Source: Streptomyces sp. TRM49041 (GTDB taxonomy: Bacteria > Actinomycetota > Actinomycetes > Streptomycetales > Streptomycetaceae). From it: a stretch of 64,000 nt of DNA. Location: NCBI RefSeq assembly GCF_008271805.1, contig NZ_VSRY01000065.1, forward strand, positions 1 to 64,000. The letters run 5' to 3'. Made by a program: the position numbers and the translations under genes. This document shows positions 35,251 to 43,648 of the stretch, piece after piece (the first letter of the stretch is position 1; each line of letters starts with the position of its first letter). The notes beneath the pieces were generated by a model. That model was given only the letters and a program-made list of their open reading frames with translations. It was not told the origin of the DNA and searched no databases.

Positions 35251-36435
35251 ATGAGTATCCGCGACGTCTACATCGTCGACGCCGTCCGCACGCCGATCGG
35301 CAAGTTCGGCGGCGCCCTCTCCTCCGTACGCCCCGACGACCTCGCCGCGCATGTCGTGCGGTCGCTGGTCGACCGCACCCCCGCCCTGGACCCGGCCAGG
35401 ATCGACGACGTCTACTTCGGCGACGCCAACGGCGCCGGCGAGGACAACCGCGACGTGGCCCGTATGGCGGTGCTCCTCGCGGGTCTGCCGGTCACCGTGC
35501 CCGGGGTGACCGTCAACCGCCTGTGCGGCTCGGGTCTGGAAGCGGTCGTGCAGGCCGCCCGCGCCATCGCCCTCGGCGACGCCTCGGTCGTCCTCGCGGG
35601 TGGCGTCGAGTCGATGTCCCGCGCCCCGTGGGTCCTTCAGAAGCCCGAACGGGCCTTCCCGGCCGGACACCAGCAGCTGCACTCGACGACGCTCGGCTGG
35701 CGGATGACCAACCCGAGGATGCTGGCCGAGTGGACCGTGTCCCTCGGGGAGGGCGCGGAGCTCATCGCCGACAAGCACGCGATCAGCCGCGAGCAGCAGG
35801 ACGCCTTCGCCCTCGACAGCCACCGCAAGGCCGCCCGGGCGTGGGCCGACGGCCTGTACGACGGGGAGGTCGTTCCGTACGAGGGCGTGGACCTGGCGCG
35901 CGACGAGTGCGTCCGCGACGCGACGTCCATGGAGGCTCTGGCCAAGCTGAAGCCGTCGTTCCGCGCCGACGGCACCGTGACCGCCGGTAATGCCTCACCG
36001 CTGAACGACGGCGCCGCCGCGCTGCTCCTCGTCGACGAGGACGGCCTGCGCGCCTGCGGCCGCGAGCCGCTGGCCCGTATCTGCGCGTCGGCGGTGACCG
36101 GCATCGAGCCCCAGCTGTTCGGCCTGGGCCCGGTCGAGGCGGTCCAGCGGGCGCTGCGGAAGGCGGACCGCACGCCGGCCGACCTTGCCGTGCTGGAGCT
36201 GAACGAGGCGTTCGCCGCGCAGGCGCTCGGCTGTCTCGCCGAGTGGCCCGACCTGGACCCGGCGGTCGTCAACCCGCGCGGCGGCGCCATCGCCATCGGC
36301 CACCCCCTCGGCGCCTCCGGTGCCCGCCTCGCGGGCTCCGTCGCCCACCAGCTGGCCGCGGCCGGCTCGGGTACGGGCATGGCGGCGCTGTGCATCGGAG
36401 TGGGCCAGGGCATCGCGGTGGTCCTGGAACGCTAG
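35251..36435 (+). CDS. Acetyl-CoA acyltransferase / 3-oxoadipyl-CoA thiolase-like
   Basis: 394 residues, thiolase II. Active Cys92 in NRLCGSGLEA, LNEAFAAQALG with catalytic His, GHPLGASGAR, and CIGVGQG with the second Cys. The segment FGDANGAGEDNRDVARMA resembles PcaF-type thiolases, so it may cleave 3-oxoadipyl-CoA, but acetoacetyl-CoA is also possible. GGGAGAG site before the ATG. Alone, downstream of a perfect dyad, so probably repressed by a TetR-type protein elsewhere. Confidence 0.88.
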   Translation: MSIRDVYIVDAVRTPIGKFGGALSSVRPDDLAAHVVRSLVDRTPALDPARIDDVYFGDANGAGEDNRDVARMAVLLAGLPVTVPGVTVNRLCGSGLEAVVQAARAIALGDASVVLAGGVESMSRAPWVLQKPERAFPAGHQQLHSTTLGWRMTNPRMLAEWTVSLGEGAELIADKHAISREQQDAFALDSHRKAARAWADGLYDGEVVPYEGVDLARDECVRDATSMEALAKLKPSFRADGTVTAGNASPLNDGAAALLLVDEDGLRACGREPLARICASAVTGIEPQLFGLGPVEAVQRALRKADRTPADLAVLELNEAFAAQALGCLAEWPDLDPAVVNPRGGAIAIGHPLGASGARLAGSVAHQLAAAGSGTGMAALCIGVGQGIAVVLER

Positions 36436-36450
36436 CCCCCGATCCCGGGA

Positions 36451-36494
36451 GGCGCCGCAGGGTCGGCCCCGACGTCGGGAGCCCCTGCGGCGCC
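36451..36494. terminator. Bidirectional hairpin between thiolase and thioredoxin
   Basis: GGCGCCGCAGGG (36451-36462) is complementary to CCCTGCGGCGCC (36483-36494); the 20-base loop contains a smaller CCCCGACGTCGGG-type hairpin. It lies between convergent stops. Confidence 0.75.
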
Positions 36495-36517
36495 GGCGTG
36501 CCGCAGGGCCGGCCGGG

Positions 36518-36892
36518 CTAGCCCTGCGCCCCGGCCTGCGCCTCGTCGATCGCCTTCCGCACGGCGTCCATGTCAAGCTCACGAGCCTGCCCGATCACGT
36601 CCTCGAGGGCGGGCTCGGGCAGGGCCCCGGGCTGGGCGAACACGGCCACGTTCTCGCGGACGATCATCAGGGTGGGGATCGACCGGATGTCGAACGCCGC
36701 CGCCAGCTCCTGCTGCGCCTCCGTGTCGACCTTGGCGAAGACCAGGTCCGTGTGGCGCTCGGACGCCTTCTCGTACACGGGAGCGAACCGCAGACAGGGC
36801 CCGCACCAGGACGCCCAGAAATCGATCAGGACGAAGTCGTTGTCCGACACGACCTGGTCGAAGTTCTCCTTGGTCAGCTCGATCGTGCTCAT
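36518..36892 (-). CDS. Thioredoxin
   Basis: 124 residues. IDFWASWCGPCLRF has the redox pair C30/C33; FDIRSIPTLMIVREN holds the cis-proline. Reduces protein disulfides with thioredoxin reductase. The ATG at 36892 gives the normal TIELTKENFDQVV start; the in-frame ATG at 36931 is unlikely. A second, accessory-type thioredoxin: no trxB nearby. The 118 bases to the pirin gene are a divergent promoter region. Confidence 0.93.
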   Translation of the reverse strand: MSTIELTKENFDQVVSDNDFVLIDFWASWCGPCLRFAPVYEKASERHTDLVFAKVDTEAQQELAAAFDIRSIPTLMIVRENVAVFAQPGALPEPALEDVIGQARELDMDAVRKAIDEAQAGAQG

Positions 36893-37009
36893 GCCGTCCG
36901 CCTCTCGGGTGTCCGTCGGTGCCCCGCACAACGGTGCCCGGGGCCATCGCTATTCCGCCTGCCCTTCGTGGGCGGCGCTACGCCCCCGCCATCCTCTAGG
37001 TTGGGCGCC

Positions 37010-37975
37010 ATGAGCAATCTCGACCGCCAGGCCACGCCGTCCCTCTGCGGTGGCAGGGGTTTCGTCGTAGCGGAGCCGGTGAGGGAACTACTCAGCCCGC
37101 GCCGCGTCCTTCTGGGCGAGGCCACCGAGGTCCGCCGACTGCTTCCCAACCTGGGCCGCCGCATGGTCGGCGCGTGGGCCTTCGTCGACCACTACGGCCC
37201 CGACGACATCGCCGACGAGCCCGGAATGCAGGTCCCGCCGCATCCGCACATGGGCCTGCAGACGGTCAGCTGGCTCCACGAGGGCGAAGTCCTGCACCGC
37301 GACAGCACGGGCAGCCTCCAACTGGTCCGCCCGCGCGAACTGGGCCTGATGACCTCCGGGCGGGCGATCGCCCACTCCGAGGAGAGCCCTCGCACCCACG
37401 CCCGCTATCTGCACGGCGCCCAGCTCTGGGTAGCCCTCCCGGACGCCCACCGCCACGCGCCCCCGCACTTCGAGCACCACGCCGCCCTCCCGCACGTCAC
37501 GGCCCGGGGACTGACGGCCACGGTCATCCTGGGCACCCTCGACGGCACGACGTCCCCGGGCACCACGTACACCCCGCTGGTCGGCGCCGACCTGACCCTC
37601 ACCCGGGGCACGGAGGCCCGCCTCCCCCTGGACCCCGACTTCGAGTACGCGGTCCTCGCCATGTCCGGCGAGACCCATGTCGACGGCGTCCCCGTCCTCC
37701 CCGGCTCGATGCTCTACCTCGGCTGCGGCCGCTCCGAGCTCCCCCTCCGCGCCGAGTCGGACGCGACCGTGATGCTCCTGGGCGGCGAACCGTTCGCGGA
37801 GGAGATCATCATGTGGTGGAACCTCATCGGCCGCACTCACGACGAGATCGCCCAGGCCCGCGAGGACTGGATGCGCGGCACCCGCTTCGGGAAGGTGGAA
37901 GGCTACGCAGGCGACCCCCTCCCGGCCCCCGAACTCCCGCCGGGTCCGCTCAAGCCACGCGGAAGGGTCCGCTGA
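37010..37975 (+). CDS. Pirin-family bicupin protein
   Basis: 321 residues. Pirin_N cupin with metal site in PHPHMGLQTVSWLHEGEVLH and SGRAIAHSEESP (histidines and glutamate), then Pirin_C (YLGCGRSELPLRA). AFVDHYGPDD is typical. Some pirins oxidise flavonoids (quercetinase); others act as regulators. The substrate is not predictable. ATG at 37010 with a weak site. Confidence 0.9.
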   Translation: MSNLDRQATPSLCGGRGFVVAEPVRELLSPRRVLLGEATEVRRLLPNLGRRMVGAWAFVDHYGPDDIADEPGMQVPPHPHMGLQTVSWLHEGEVLHRDSTGSLQLVRPRELGLMTSGRAIAHSEESPRTHARYLHGAQLWVALPDAHRHAPPHFEHHAALPHVTARGLTATVILGTLDGTTSPGTTYTPLVGADLTLTRGTEARLPLDPDFEYAVLAMSGETHVDGVPVLPGSMLYLGCGRSELPLRAESDATVMLLGGEPFAEEIIMWWNLIGRTHDEIAQAREDWMRGTRFGKVEGYAGDPLPAPELPPGPLKPRGRVR

Positions 37976-38152
37976 CCTGTGATGACGCGACGGGGACGAG
38001 TCACCCGACCAGCGACGGGGGCCCCGTGCCGAGGACATGCTCAGCGCGAAGGCCCGCGGGGGCGTGGGGTCCGCCGATAAGGGTAAAAAGTAGTACAAAG
38101 GGTGAATCATCTACCTGGGCCTTCATGGAGCCGCAGCGGCCGGGAGGGTGCA

Positions 38153-38584
38153 ATGGATCTTTGGCTGATCTGGTTGATCGCCGCGGGAGTGCTGGCGGTG
38201 GCGGAGATCTTCACTCTCACTGCCGCGCTCGGGATCCTGGGTGCGGCTGCGTTGGTCACGGCGGGGGCCGCCGCGTTGGGACTTCCGTTGCCCGCGCAGT
38301 TCTTGATCTTCACTGTCCTGGCTGCGGTCAGTCTGTTCTTCGTACGCCCCATCGCGGCGCGCCACCTGTTCAAGCCTCAGCCTGAGCGGTTCGGCGTCGA
38401 CGCACTGGTGGGCAGGTCCGCCTATGTCGTCTCGGAGGTGACGGGCCTGGGTGGCAGGGTCCGCATCGGTGGCGAGGAATGGACGGCTCGCGCCTATGAC
38501 GAAACGCTGGTGATTCCTCCGGGAGCGACCGTCGACGTCATGGAAATCAATGGCGCCACCGCCCTCGTCTATCCCCGGGAGTGA
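38153..38584 (+). CDS. NfeD-family membrane protein
   Basis: 143 residues. Three hydrophobic helices within the first 75 residues (WLIWLIAAGVLAVAEIFTLT, ILGAAALVTAGAAAL, FLIFTVLAAVSLFFVRP), then the OB-fold NfeD domain (GRSAYVVSEVTGLGGRVRIG, VDVMEINGATALVYPRE). This short NfeD1b form pairs with slipins. GGGAGGG before the ATG. The slipin gene starts three bases after its stop. The 177-base leader contains an A-rich stretch, AAGGGTAAAAAGTAGTACAAA, at about 38080. Confidence 0.9.
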   Translation: MDLWLIWLIAAGVLAVAEIFTLTAALGILGAAALVTAGAAALGLPLPAQFLIFTVLAAVSLFFVRPIAARHLFKPQPERFGVDALVGRSAYVVSEVTGLGGRVRIGGEEWTARAYDETLVIPPGATVDVMEINGATALVYPRE

Positions 38585-38587
38585 ACC

Positions 38588-39643
38588 ATGGAAGTCTCGG
38601 CGTTGCTCATAGCCGGCGTGATTGTCGCGCTCATCGCCGTATTCACCGTGGTGCGGGCGGTCCGCATCGTTCCACAAGCGCGCGCTCGCAATGTCGAACG
38701 CCTCGGCCGCTACCGTCGCACGCTGAGGCCGGGGCTCAACCTCGTCATCCCCTACATCGACCGGGTCTATCCGGTGATCGATCTGCGGGAACAGGTCGTC
38801 TCGTTCAGGCCGCAGCCGGTCATCACCGAGGACAATCTGGTCGTCGAGATCGATACGGTCCTGTACTTCCAGGTCACGGATCCACGTGCGGCCGCCTATG
38901 AGATCGCCGATTTCCTGCAGGGCGTCGAACAGCTCACCGTGACCACCCTGCGCAACGTCGTGGGCTCCATGGACCTGGAGAAGACCCTCACCTCGCGCGA
39001 CACCATCAACAACCAGCTCCGTGGCGTGCTGGACGAGGCCACCGGCAAGTGGGGGCTGAGAGTCAACCGGGTGGAGATCAAGGCCATCGACCCGCCGCAG
39101 TCCATCAAGGACGCGATGGAGAAGCAGATGCGTGCCGAGCGCGACAAGCGGGCGGCGATTCTCGGGGCCGAGGGGCAACGGCAGTCACAGATCCTCACCG
39201 CCGAAGGCGACAAGCAGTCCGCTGTCCTCCGGGCGGAGGGCAACCGTACCGCTGAGATCCTCAAGGCCGAGGGGCAGTCCCGGGCCATCGACGAGGTGTT
39301 CCAGGCCGTGCACCGCAACGACCCCGACCCCAAGCTGCTCGCCTACCAGTACATGCAGATGCTGCCGCAGCTCGCCCAAGGACCGGGCAGTACCTTCTGG
39401 GTGATCCCCAGCGAGGTCACCTCCGCTCTTCAGGGGGTGTCCCGCGCCTTCAGCGAGGTGCTGCCCCAGTCGCCGGCCACGCGTGAGACATCCTCCGAGG
39501 ACGGGGCGGCCGCCCAGGCCGCCGACGATGCGGCGCAGGCCGCGCAAGCCGCCGCCGAGGCCCTCGCCGACGCGGCCCAGGCCGACGCCCGCCCACCCCG
39601 CCCCCTCGCAGACGGCCGGCACCAACCACCGGACGCGGCATAG
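38588..39643 (+). CDS. SPFH/band-7 slipin (stomatin-like) protein
   Basis: 351 residues. One N-terminal helix (LLIAGVIVALIAVFTVVRAV), then the SPFH domain with RLGRYRRTLRPGLNLVIPYI, TEDNLVVEIDTVLYFQVTD, NVVGSMDLEKTLTSRDTIN and the coiled stretch KQMRAERDKRAAILGAEGQR. Forms membrane microdomains with the NfeD partner, and by analogy supports membrane protein quality control. The Ala-rich C-terminal 50 residues are low complexity. Directly downstream of the NfeD gene. Confidence 0.92.
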   Translation: MEVSALLIAGVIVALIAVFTVVRAVRIVPQARARNVERLGRYRRTLRPGLNLVIPYIDRVYPVIDLREQVVSFRPQPVITEDNLVVEIDTVLYFQVTDPRAAAYEIADFLQGVEQLTVTTLRNVVGSMDLEKTLTSRDTINNQLRGVLDEATGKWGLRVNRVEIKAIDPPQSIKDAMEKQMRAERDKRAAILGAEGQRQSQILTAEGDKQSAVLRAEGNRTAEILKAEGQSRAIDEVFQAVHRNDPDPKLLAYQYMQMLPQLAQGPGSTFWVIPSEVTSALQGVSRAFSEVLPQSPATRETSSEDGAAAQAADDAAQAAQAAAEALADAAQADARPPRPLADGRHQPPDAA

Positions 39644-39776
39644 CCGTCGGCATTCCCTGGCGGACTCATGTCCGCCACGCTCACGCCGACCGCGCACTTC
39701 GGCCACGTCAGGGGGTGGTGCGGAAATGAGGGTTCGTGGTGAGCGCGCTGTATCTGGGCGGTTACCCTGACAGGCG

Positions 39777-39790
39777 TACCCCAGGGGGTA
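39777..39790. promoter_or_regulatory. CsoR-type operator, upstream site
   Basis: TACCCCAGGGGGTA within GTACCCCAGGGGGTATT. The TACCC-Nx-GGGTA G-tract dyad is bound by CsoR-family (copper, nickel or persulfide) repressors. 104 bases before the DUF302 start. Confidence 0.65.
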
Positions 39791-39841
39791 TTCCTGAGGG
39801 TGGAATGTGCGCGCCGGAGCGACTGCCTCGCCCTGCGCGAG

Positions 39842-39856
39842 TACCCGGTGGGGTAT
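39842..39856. promoter_or_regulatory. CsoR-type operator, downstream site
   Basis: TACCCGGTGGGGTAT, second copy of the same pattern as the site at 39777, 65 bases downstream of it and 38 bases before the DUF302 GTG. It touches TATAGAG, a possible -10 element. Confidence 0.6.
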
Positions 39857-39893
39857 AGAGAATTCAGTTGTTCCGCACCAGCTGGGAGTGTCC

Positions 39894-40280
39894 GTGCCCT
39901 ACGACCGCACCGTCCGCCTCGGCGCCGACTTCGCCACCGCCGTCACCGCCGTACGCAATGCCCTGGCCGACCAGGGCTTCGGCATCCTCACGGAGATCGA
40001 CGTCAAGGCCACCTTGAAGGCCAAGCTGGGTTACGACATGGAGGACTACCTGATTCTCGGCGCCTGCAACCCGCCGCTCGCCCACAAGGCCCTTGAGATC
40101 GACCGCAACATCGGCCTCCTCCTGCCCTGCAACGTCGTCGTCCGGCGCGACGGCGACATGACAGTCGTCCAGGCCCTCGACCCTGGCGTCATGGTCACCC
40201 TGACCGGCCTGCCCGACCTCCGGCCCATCGCCACCGACGCCACGGCCCGGCTGGACACCGCCTTGGCCTCCCTCACCTGA
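39894..40280 (+). CDS. DUF302 protein
   Basis: 128 residues, single DUF302 domain: VTAVRNALADQGFGILTEID, VKATLKAKLG, YLILGACNPPLAHKALEID, LLLPCNVVVRRDGDM. The cysteines in GACNPP and LPCNV are conserved in the family. Such proteins appear next to CsoR/CstR-type regulators, consistent with a sulfur, persulfide or metal stress role; mechanism unknown. Start taken at GTG 39894 with GGGAG five bases before; GTG 39888 is possible. Two CsoR-type operators lie upstream. Confidence 0.85.
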   Translation: MPYDRTVRLGADFATAVTAVRNALADQGFGILTEIDVKATLKAKLGYDMEDYLILGACNPPLAHKALEIDRNIGLLLPCNVVVRRDGDMTVVQALDPGVMVTLTGLPDLRPIATDATARLDTALASLT

Positions 40281-40442
40281 CCCGGACGCGGACCGGCGGC
40301 GGTTCGAGCTGCTCGCCGATCTCTGGGTGGCGCGCTCGGCGGCCGCAGCCTCGGGATCGGCAGGGCCGGCCAGGGCGACGCCTCGTGGACGTGCCTGGCC
40401 GACCCGGAGGGCCATGAGTTCCGCGTCCTCGCCCCGTCCTGA
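40281..40442 (+). pseudogene. Remnant of a VOC (glyoxalase-like) protein C-terminus
   Basis: The frame that follows the DUF302 stop reads GDASWTCLADPEGHEFRVLA and ends PS and TGA at 40440-40442. WTxLADPEGxEFxVL is the terminal strand of VOC-superfamily proteins. Upstream in another frame is DPDADRRRFELLADLW, which could be an earlier piece. There is no start codon and far too little length (a VOC domain has about 120 residues), so this is a deleted, frameshifted relic. Confidence 0.6.
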
Positions 40443-40998
40443 CGCGGAGCCTTGACGACACCCCGACACGTGAGCCTCGTGTGCTCATGCGCCATGACCC
40501 CGAGTGGGGCGCGCTGCGGCGTCCCGGTCCATACGGGCGGCGGAGCTTGCGTGTAGGGGGGGGCGAGATCGGCTCGCTCGCCGGCGGCTCGGCGATGATC
40601 CCGACTTGACCTGTCGCAGGGAAGGCTGAGCGCTTCTCATCGAAGTTCGAGCGCCGAGCCGTCTGGTTGTGTTCACGAGGCGGGCCGGGGGGCGGCAGCC
40701 GAACGGGGAGGCGGAGTCGCGGTGACGGTTTCGGTGGGAGGGGGGCCGGTGCTGTGCGGTGTGCGTCCTCAGACCTGCCGAGCTCGTCATAGATTGTGGC
40801 CAGGCTGTTGCCGAAGACGGGGAACTCGGGGTGCTCGGTCCCATGGTGGTCGTGGCGATGTCCCTCGAACCCGCCGTACGGGATCACATGCGTCCAGAAC
40901 AGTGGGGACGGCCGTGACCGGCTCGTCAGGGCTCGTCGCGGACGAGGCCGCGGCGGGCGCGGACCCGGAGGGCGGCTCGGTCAGGGCGCGGCGGGTGC
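40443..40998. other. Gene-poor stretch with a possible hydroxylase fragment
   Basis: 556 bases without an intact gene. On the minus strand, about 40910-40780, the frame reads LFWTHVIPYGGFEGHRHDHH and then PEFPVFGNSLATIYDELG; the clustered histidines resemble a piece of a membrane fatty-acid hydroxylase or desaturase, but I cannot assign it, and it lacks start and the rest of the domain. The remainder is less codon-biased and holds nothing recognisable, so the region appears to be decaying. Confidence 0.4.
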
Positions 40999-41448
40999 TC
41001 ACGGCTCCAGTTCGACGGCGATCTCCGGTGGCTGCCTCAGCGTGTTGTGGACCGTGCAGTGCGAGGCGACGGCGAGCAGGGCCGGGCGGCGCTCATCGGG
41101 CAGTCCCGGTGGCGGTTTGATCGTGATGCTCATCGATGCGACGCGGGCCGGCAGGTCGCGAGCCATGGTGAACTCCAGGCGCACGCGCAGCCCCGTGCGT
41201 TCCAGGCCGTGCCGATGAAGGTAGCGGCCGGCGTAGAAGGCGACGCACGTGCCCAGGGACGCCGCGAACAGCTCGGTGGGGGTGGGTGCGGTGTCCGTGC
41301 CACCGGCGTCCTCGGGCTGGTCGACCAGGAGCCGGTGGTCGCGGATGTCGACGGCGTACACGTCTCCGTCGCTATGGGCGATGTCCAGCCGGTGCACCTC
41401 GGCCGTCGGCTGCTGTCCGGTGATGGTCTTCCGTGCGGTGTCGCTCAT
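40999..41448 (-). CDS. OsmC/Ohr-family protein
   Basis: 149 residues. Peroxidatic and resolving cysteines are in FAASLGTCVAFYAGRYLH and LAVASHCTVHNTL, as in OsmC-type hydroperoxide reductases. It detoxifies organic peroxides, using lipoyl or thiol reductants. AAGGAGG lies seven bases before the ATG. Alone; a GC palindrome lies 95 bases upstream (41543-41556), between it and the ATPase operon end. Confidence 0.88.
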   Translation of the reverse strand: MSDTARKTITGQQPTAEVHRLDIAHSDGDVYAVDIRDHRLLVDQPEDAGGTDTAPTPTELFAASLGTCVAFYAGRYLHRHGLERTGLRVRLEFTMARDLPARVASMSITIKPPPGLPDERRPALLAVASHCTVHNTLRQPPEIAVELEP

Positions 41449-41542
41449 GGCCGGGCCTCCTTCGGCGAGGGTGGCCGCTTCGCTCACCTCCAGTGGAACC
41501 CGGGCGGTGCGGCGGTGCGATGGGCCGACGGGAGCGGGTTCG

Positions 41543-41556
41543 GGGCCGTTCGGCCC
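41543..41556. promoter_or_regulatory. GGGCCG-TT-CGGCCC palindrome
   Basis: A perfect 6+2+6 dyad in the 149-base space between the ATPase subunit D stop and the OsmC start. It could be a weak terminator for the ATPase operon or an operator for osmC; actinobacterial DevR/OsdR-type sites are GC dyads, but I cannot match a consensus from memory. Confidence 0.35.
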
Positions 41557-41597
41557 TGCCGGGACGCGGCCGAAGGACCCGGCGGGTATCCGGCCGG

Positions 41598-42242
41598 TCA
41601 GCGTCCGGCCCGCGGCCTGCCGGCCTCGGCCGACCTCGCGGCCCAGCGCCGCCGGACGGTGTCCTCGTGCTCGGACTGTTCCAGGGCCAGATCGGCCCGG
41701 TCGAGTGCCTCTCGCAGGCGGGGGATCCAGTGGCGCCGGAGGGCACGGACCCGGTGCCGGGTGCTGACGACCTCCGCGCCCACCATCTCGGCGGCGGCGT
41801 GGGCGGCCGCGTACTCGGCGGCGGCCCGCACGGCACGGCCGTAGGCCGCCTCGGCGTGCACCAGGGCGGTGTTGGAGGGAGCGGCGGCGGTGGACGGCCG
41901 GTCGGGCACGGACGTGGAGACCGTCGCCGGGTGGCGTACCCCCATGGAGACGGTCCAGTGGACGGTGACGTCGGCCGGGCCGAGGCCCTCGGCGGCCGAG
42001 TCGAGGGCCTGCTGCCCGCCCAGGAGCAGCCCCCGCAGCAGCCAGGTCTCCGCCTCGGACAGCAGGTCCCGCCAGGCCCGGGCGGCCGACTCCTCCGCGC
42101 GCAGCAGCCGCCGGTGCTCGGAGCGGAGGATACGGAGTTTCCGTTCCAGCAGGTCGGCTCCGCGCTCGGCGACATCGAGGCTGTGCCGCAGGCGCAACCG
42201 TCCGGCACGACCGGGCGGCGTACGACGGCGGGCGCCGGTCAT
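41598..42242 (-). CDS. atpD: V/A-type ATPase subunit D (central stalk)
   Basis: 214 residues. Long coiled coil at both ends (LRLRHSLDVAERGADLLERK and TRHRVRALRRHWIPRLREAL) enclosing a short middle; the order expected of the rotor shaft subunit D. Couples rotation of the A/B hexamer to the c-ring. ATG overlaps the subunit B stop by four bases (ATGA). Last gene of the operon. Confidence 0.85.
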   Translation of the reverse strand: MTGARRRTPPGRAGRLRLRHSLDVAERGADLLERKLRILRSEHRRLLRAEESAARAWRDLLSEAETWLLRGLLLGGQQALDSAAEGLGPADVTVHWTVSMGVRHPATVSTSVPDRPSTAAAPSNTALVHAEAAYGRAVRAAAEYAAAHAAAEMVGAEVVSTRHRVRALRRHWIPRLREALDRADLALEQSEHEDTVRRRWAARSAEAGRPRAGR

Positions 42243-43648
42243 CGGGACGCCTCCTCGCCGGGATCGTCGAGGTCCTTCGCCCCGTGGGCGTCGAGGAGCC
42301 GGGCGGGAAGCATGGAAAGCTGACCGCGGGGCAGGGTGAGCAGGGCCCGCCAGCCGCGTTCCAGCGAGGCGTCGAGGTCGCGTGGTTCGTCGCTGCGCTG
42401 GTCGGCGAAGTCCCGCAGGAACGCCTCCTCGTAGTCGAGGTAGCGGCGGTCGGTGGGGCTCAGGGCCTCCTGGCCGACCAGGTCGGCGAGGTCGCGGACC
42501 TGGCGGGCACGGGCCAGGGAGGCCAGAAGCTGGGCCGCGACGTCGAGGTGGTCGTCGCGGGTGCGGCCGGGACCGGCTCCCTTGCGCATCAGCCGGGAGA
42601 GGGAGGACAGGGCGTCCAGCGGCGGGTAGACGCCCCGCGCGTGCGTCTCGCGCGAGAGCACGATCTGGCCCTCGGTGATGTACCCGGTGAGGTCCGGCAC
42701 GGGGTGGGTGATGTCGCCCGCGGGCATGGTGAGCACCGGCAGCACGGTGACCGAGCCGCCGCGGCCCCCGATACGCCCGCAGCGTTCGTACAGGGAGGCC
42801 AGGTCGCTGTAGAGATAGCCGGGGTAGGCGCGGCGGGCGGGGATCTCCCCGCGGGCGGCGGAGACTTCGCGCAGGGCCTCGGCGTACGTGGTCATGTCGG
42901 TCATCACCACGAGGACGTGCCGTCCCTCGGTGAAGGCCAGGTGTTCGGCCACCGTGAGCGCGATCCGCGGGGTGAGGATTCGTTCGATCACGGGGTCGTC
43001 GGCGGTGTTGAGCAGCAGCACCAGCTCCCCGGCGGCGGACCGCTCCTCCAGCGCGTCGCGCACGAACGAGGCGTCGGCGTGTGTGAGGCCCATCCCCGCG
43101 AAGACGACGCTGAACGCCTCCCCCTCGACGGTGGCCTGGGCGGCGATCTGGGCGGCCAGTTCCAGATGCGGCAGCCCCGCCAGCGAGAACACCGGCAGTT
43201 TCTGTCCGCGTACCAGGGTGGTCAGGGCGTCGACGGCGCCGACCCCGGTGAGTACCGGCTCGGACGGCGGCTCGCGCCACACCGGGTTGATGGGGGCGCC
43301 GCCCACCTCCGCGGTGCGGGAACCGATGACGGGCGGGCCGCCGTCGAGGGGGGCGCCGCGGCCGTTGCAGACACGGCCGAGCCAGTCCGTCCCGACCGGG
43401 ACCCGCAGGGGGCTGCCCGAGAAGGCCGCCCGGACCCCCGCCGGGTCCATGCCCGAAGTCCCCTCCAGCACCTGGACCACCGCCAGGTCGCGGTCGGAGT
43501 CCAGGACCAAGCCGTGGCGCCGTTCCCCCGAAGCGAGGGTGATGTGTACGTACGTGTCCCAGCCGATCCCCGAGACGCCTTCCACGATCGCGAGCGGCCC
43601 TCGGAGTTCGCGCACCGCCGTGTACTCGATCTCCCCGGACGCGCTCAT
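42239..43648 (-). CDS. atpB: V/A-type ATPase subunit B
   Basis: 469 residues, the non-catalytic nucleotide-binding subunit. It has a beta-barrel start (YTAVRELRGPLAIVEGVSGI), a core with no Walker A consensus, and VFAGMGLTHADASFVRDAL. The arginine that completes the catalytic site is present in LSSLSRLMRKG. LTGYITEGQIVLSRETHARG also matches the family. ATG overlaps the subunit A stop by four bases. Confidence 0.93.
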   Translation of the reverse strand: MSASGEIEYTAVRELRGPLAIVEGVSGIGWDTYVHITLASGERRHGLVLDSDRDLAVVQVLEGTSGMDPAGVRAAFSGSPLRVPVGTDWLGRVCNGRGAPLDGGPPVIGSRTAEVGGAPINPVWREPPSEPVLTGVGAVDALTTLVRGQKLPVFSLAGLPHLELAAQIAAQATVEGEAFSVVFAGMGLTHADASFVRDALEERSAAGELVLLLNTADDPVIERILTPRIALTVAEHLAFTEGRHVLVVMTDMTTYAEALREVSAARGEIPARRAYPGYLYSDLASLYERCGRIGGRGGSVTVLPVLTMPAGDITHPVPDLTGYITEGQIVLSRETHARGVYPPLDALSSLSRLMRKGAGPGRTRDDHLDVAAQLLASLARARQVRDLADLVGQEALSPTDRRYLDYEEAFLRDFADQRSDEPRDLDASLERGWRALLTLPRGQLSMLPARLLDAHGAKDLDDPGEEASR

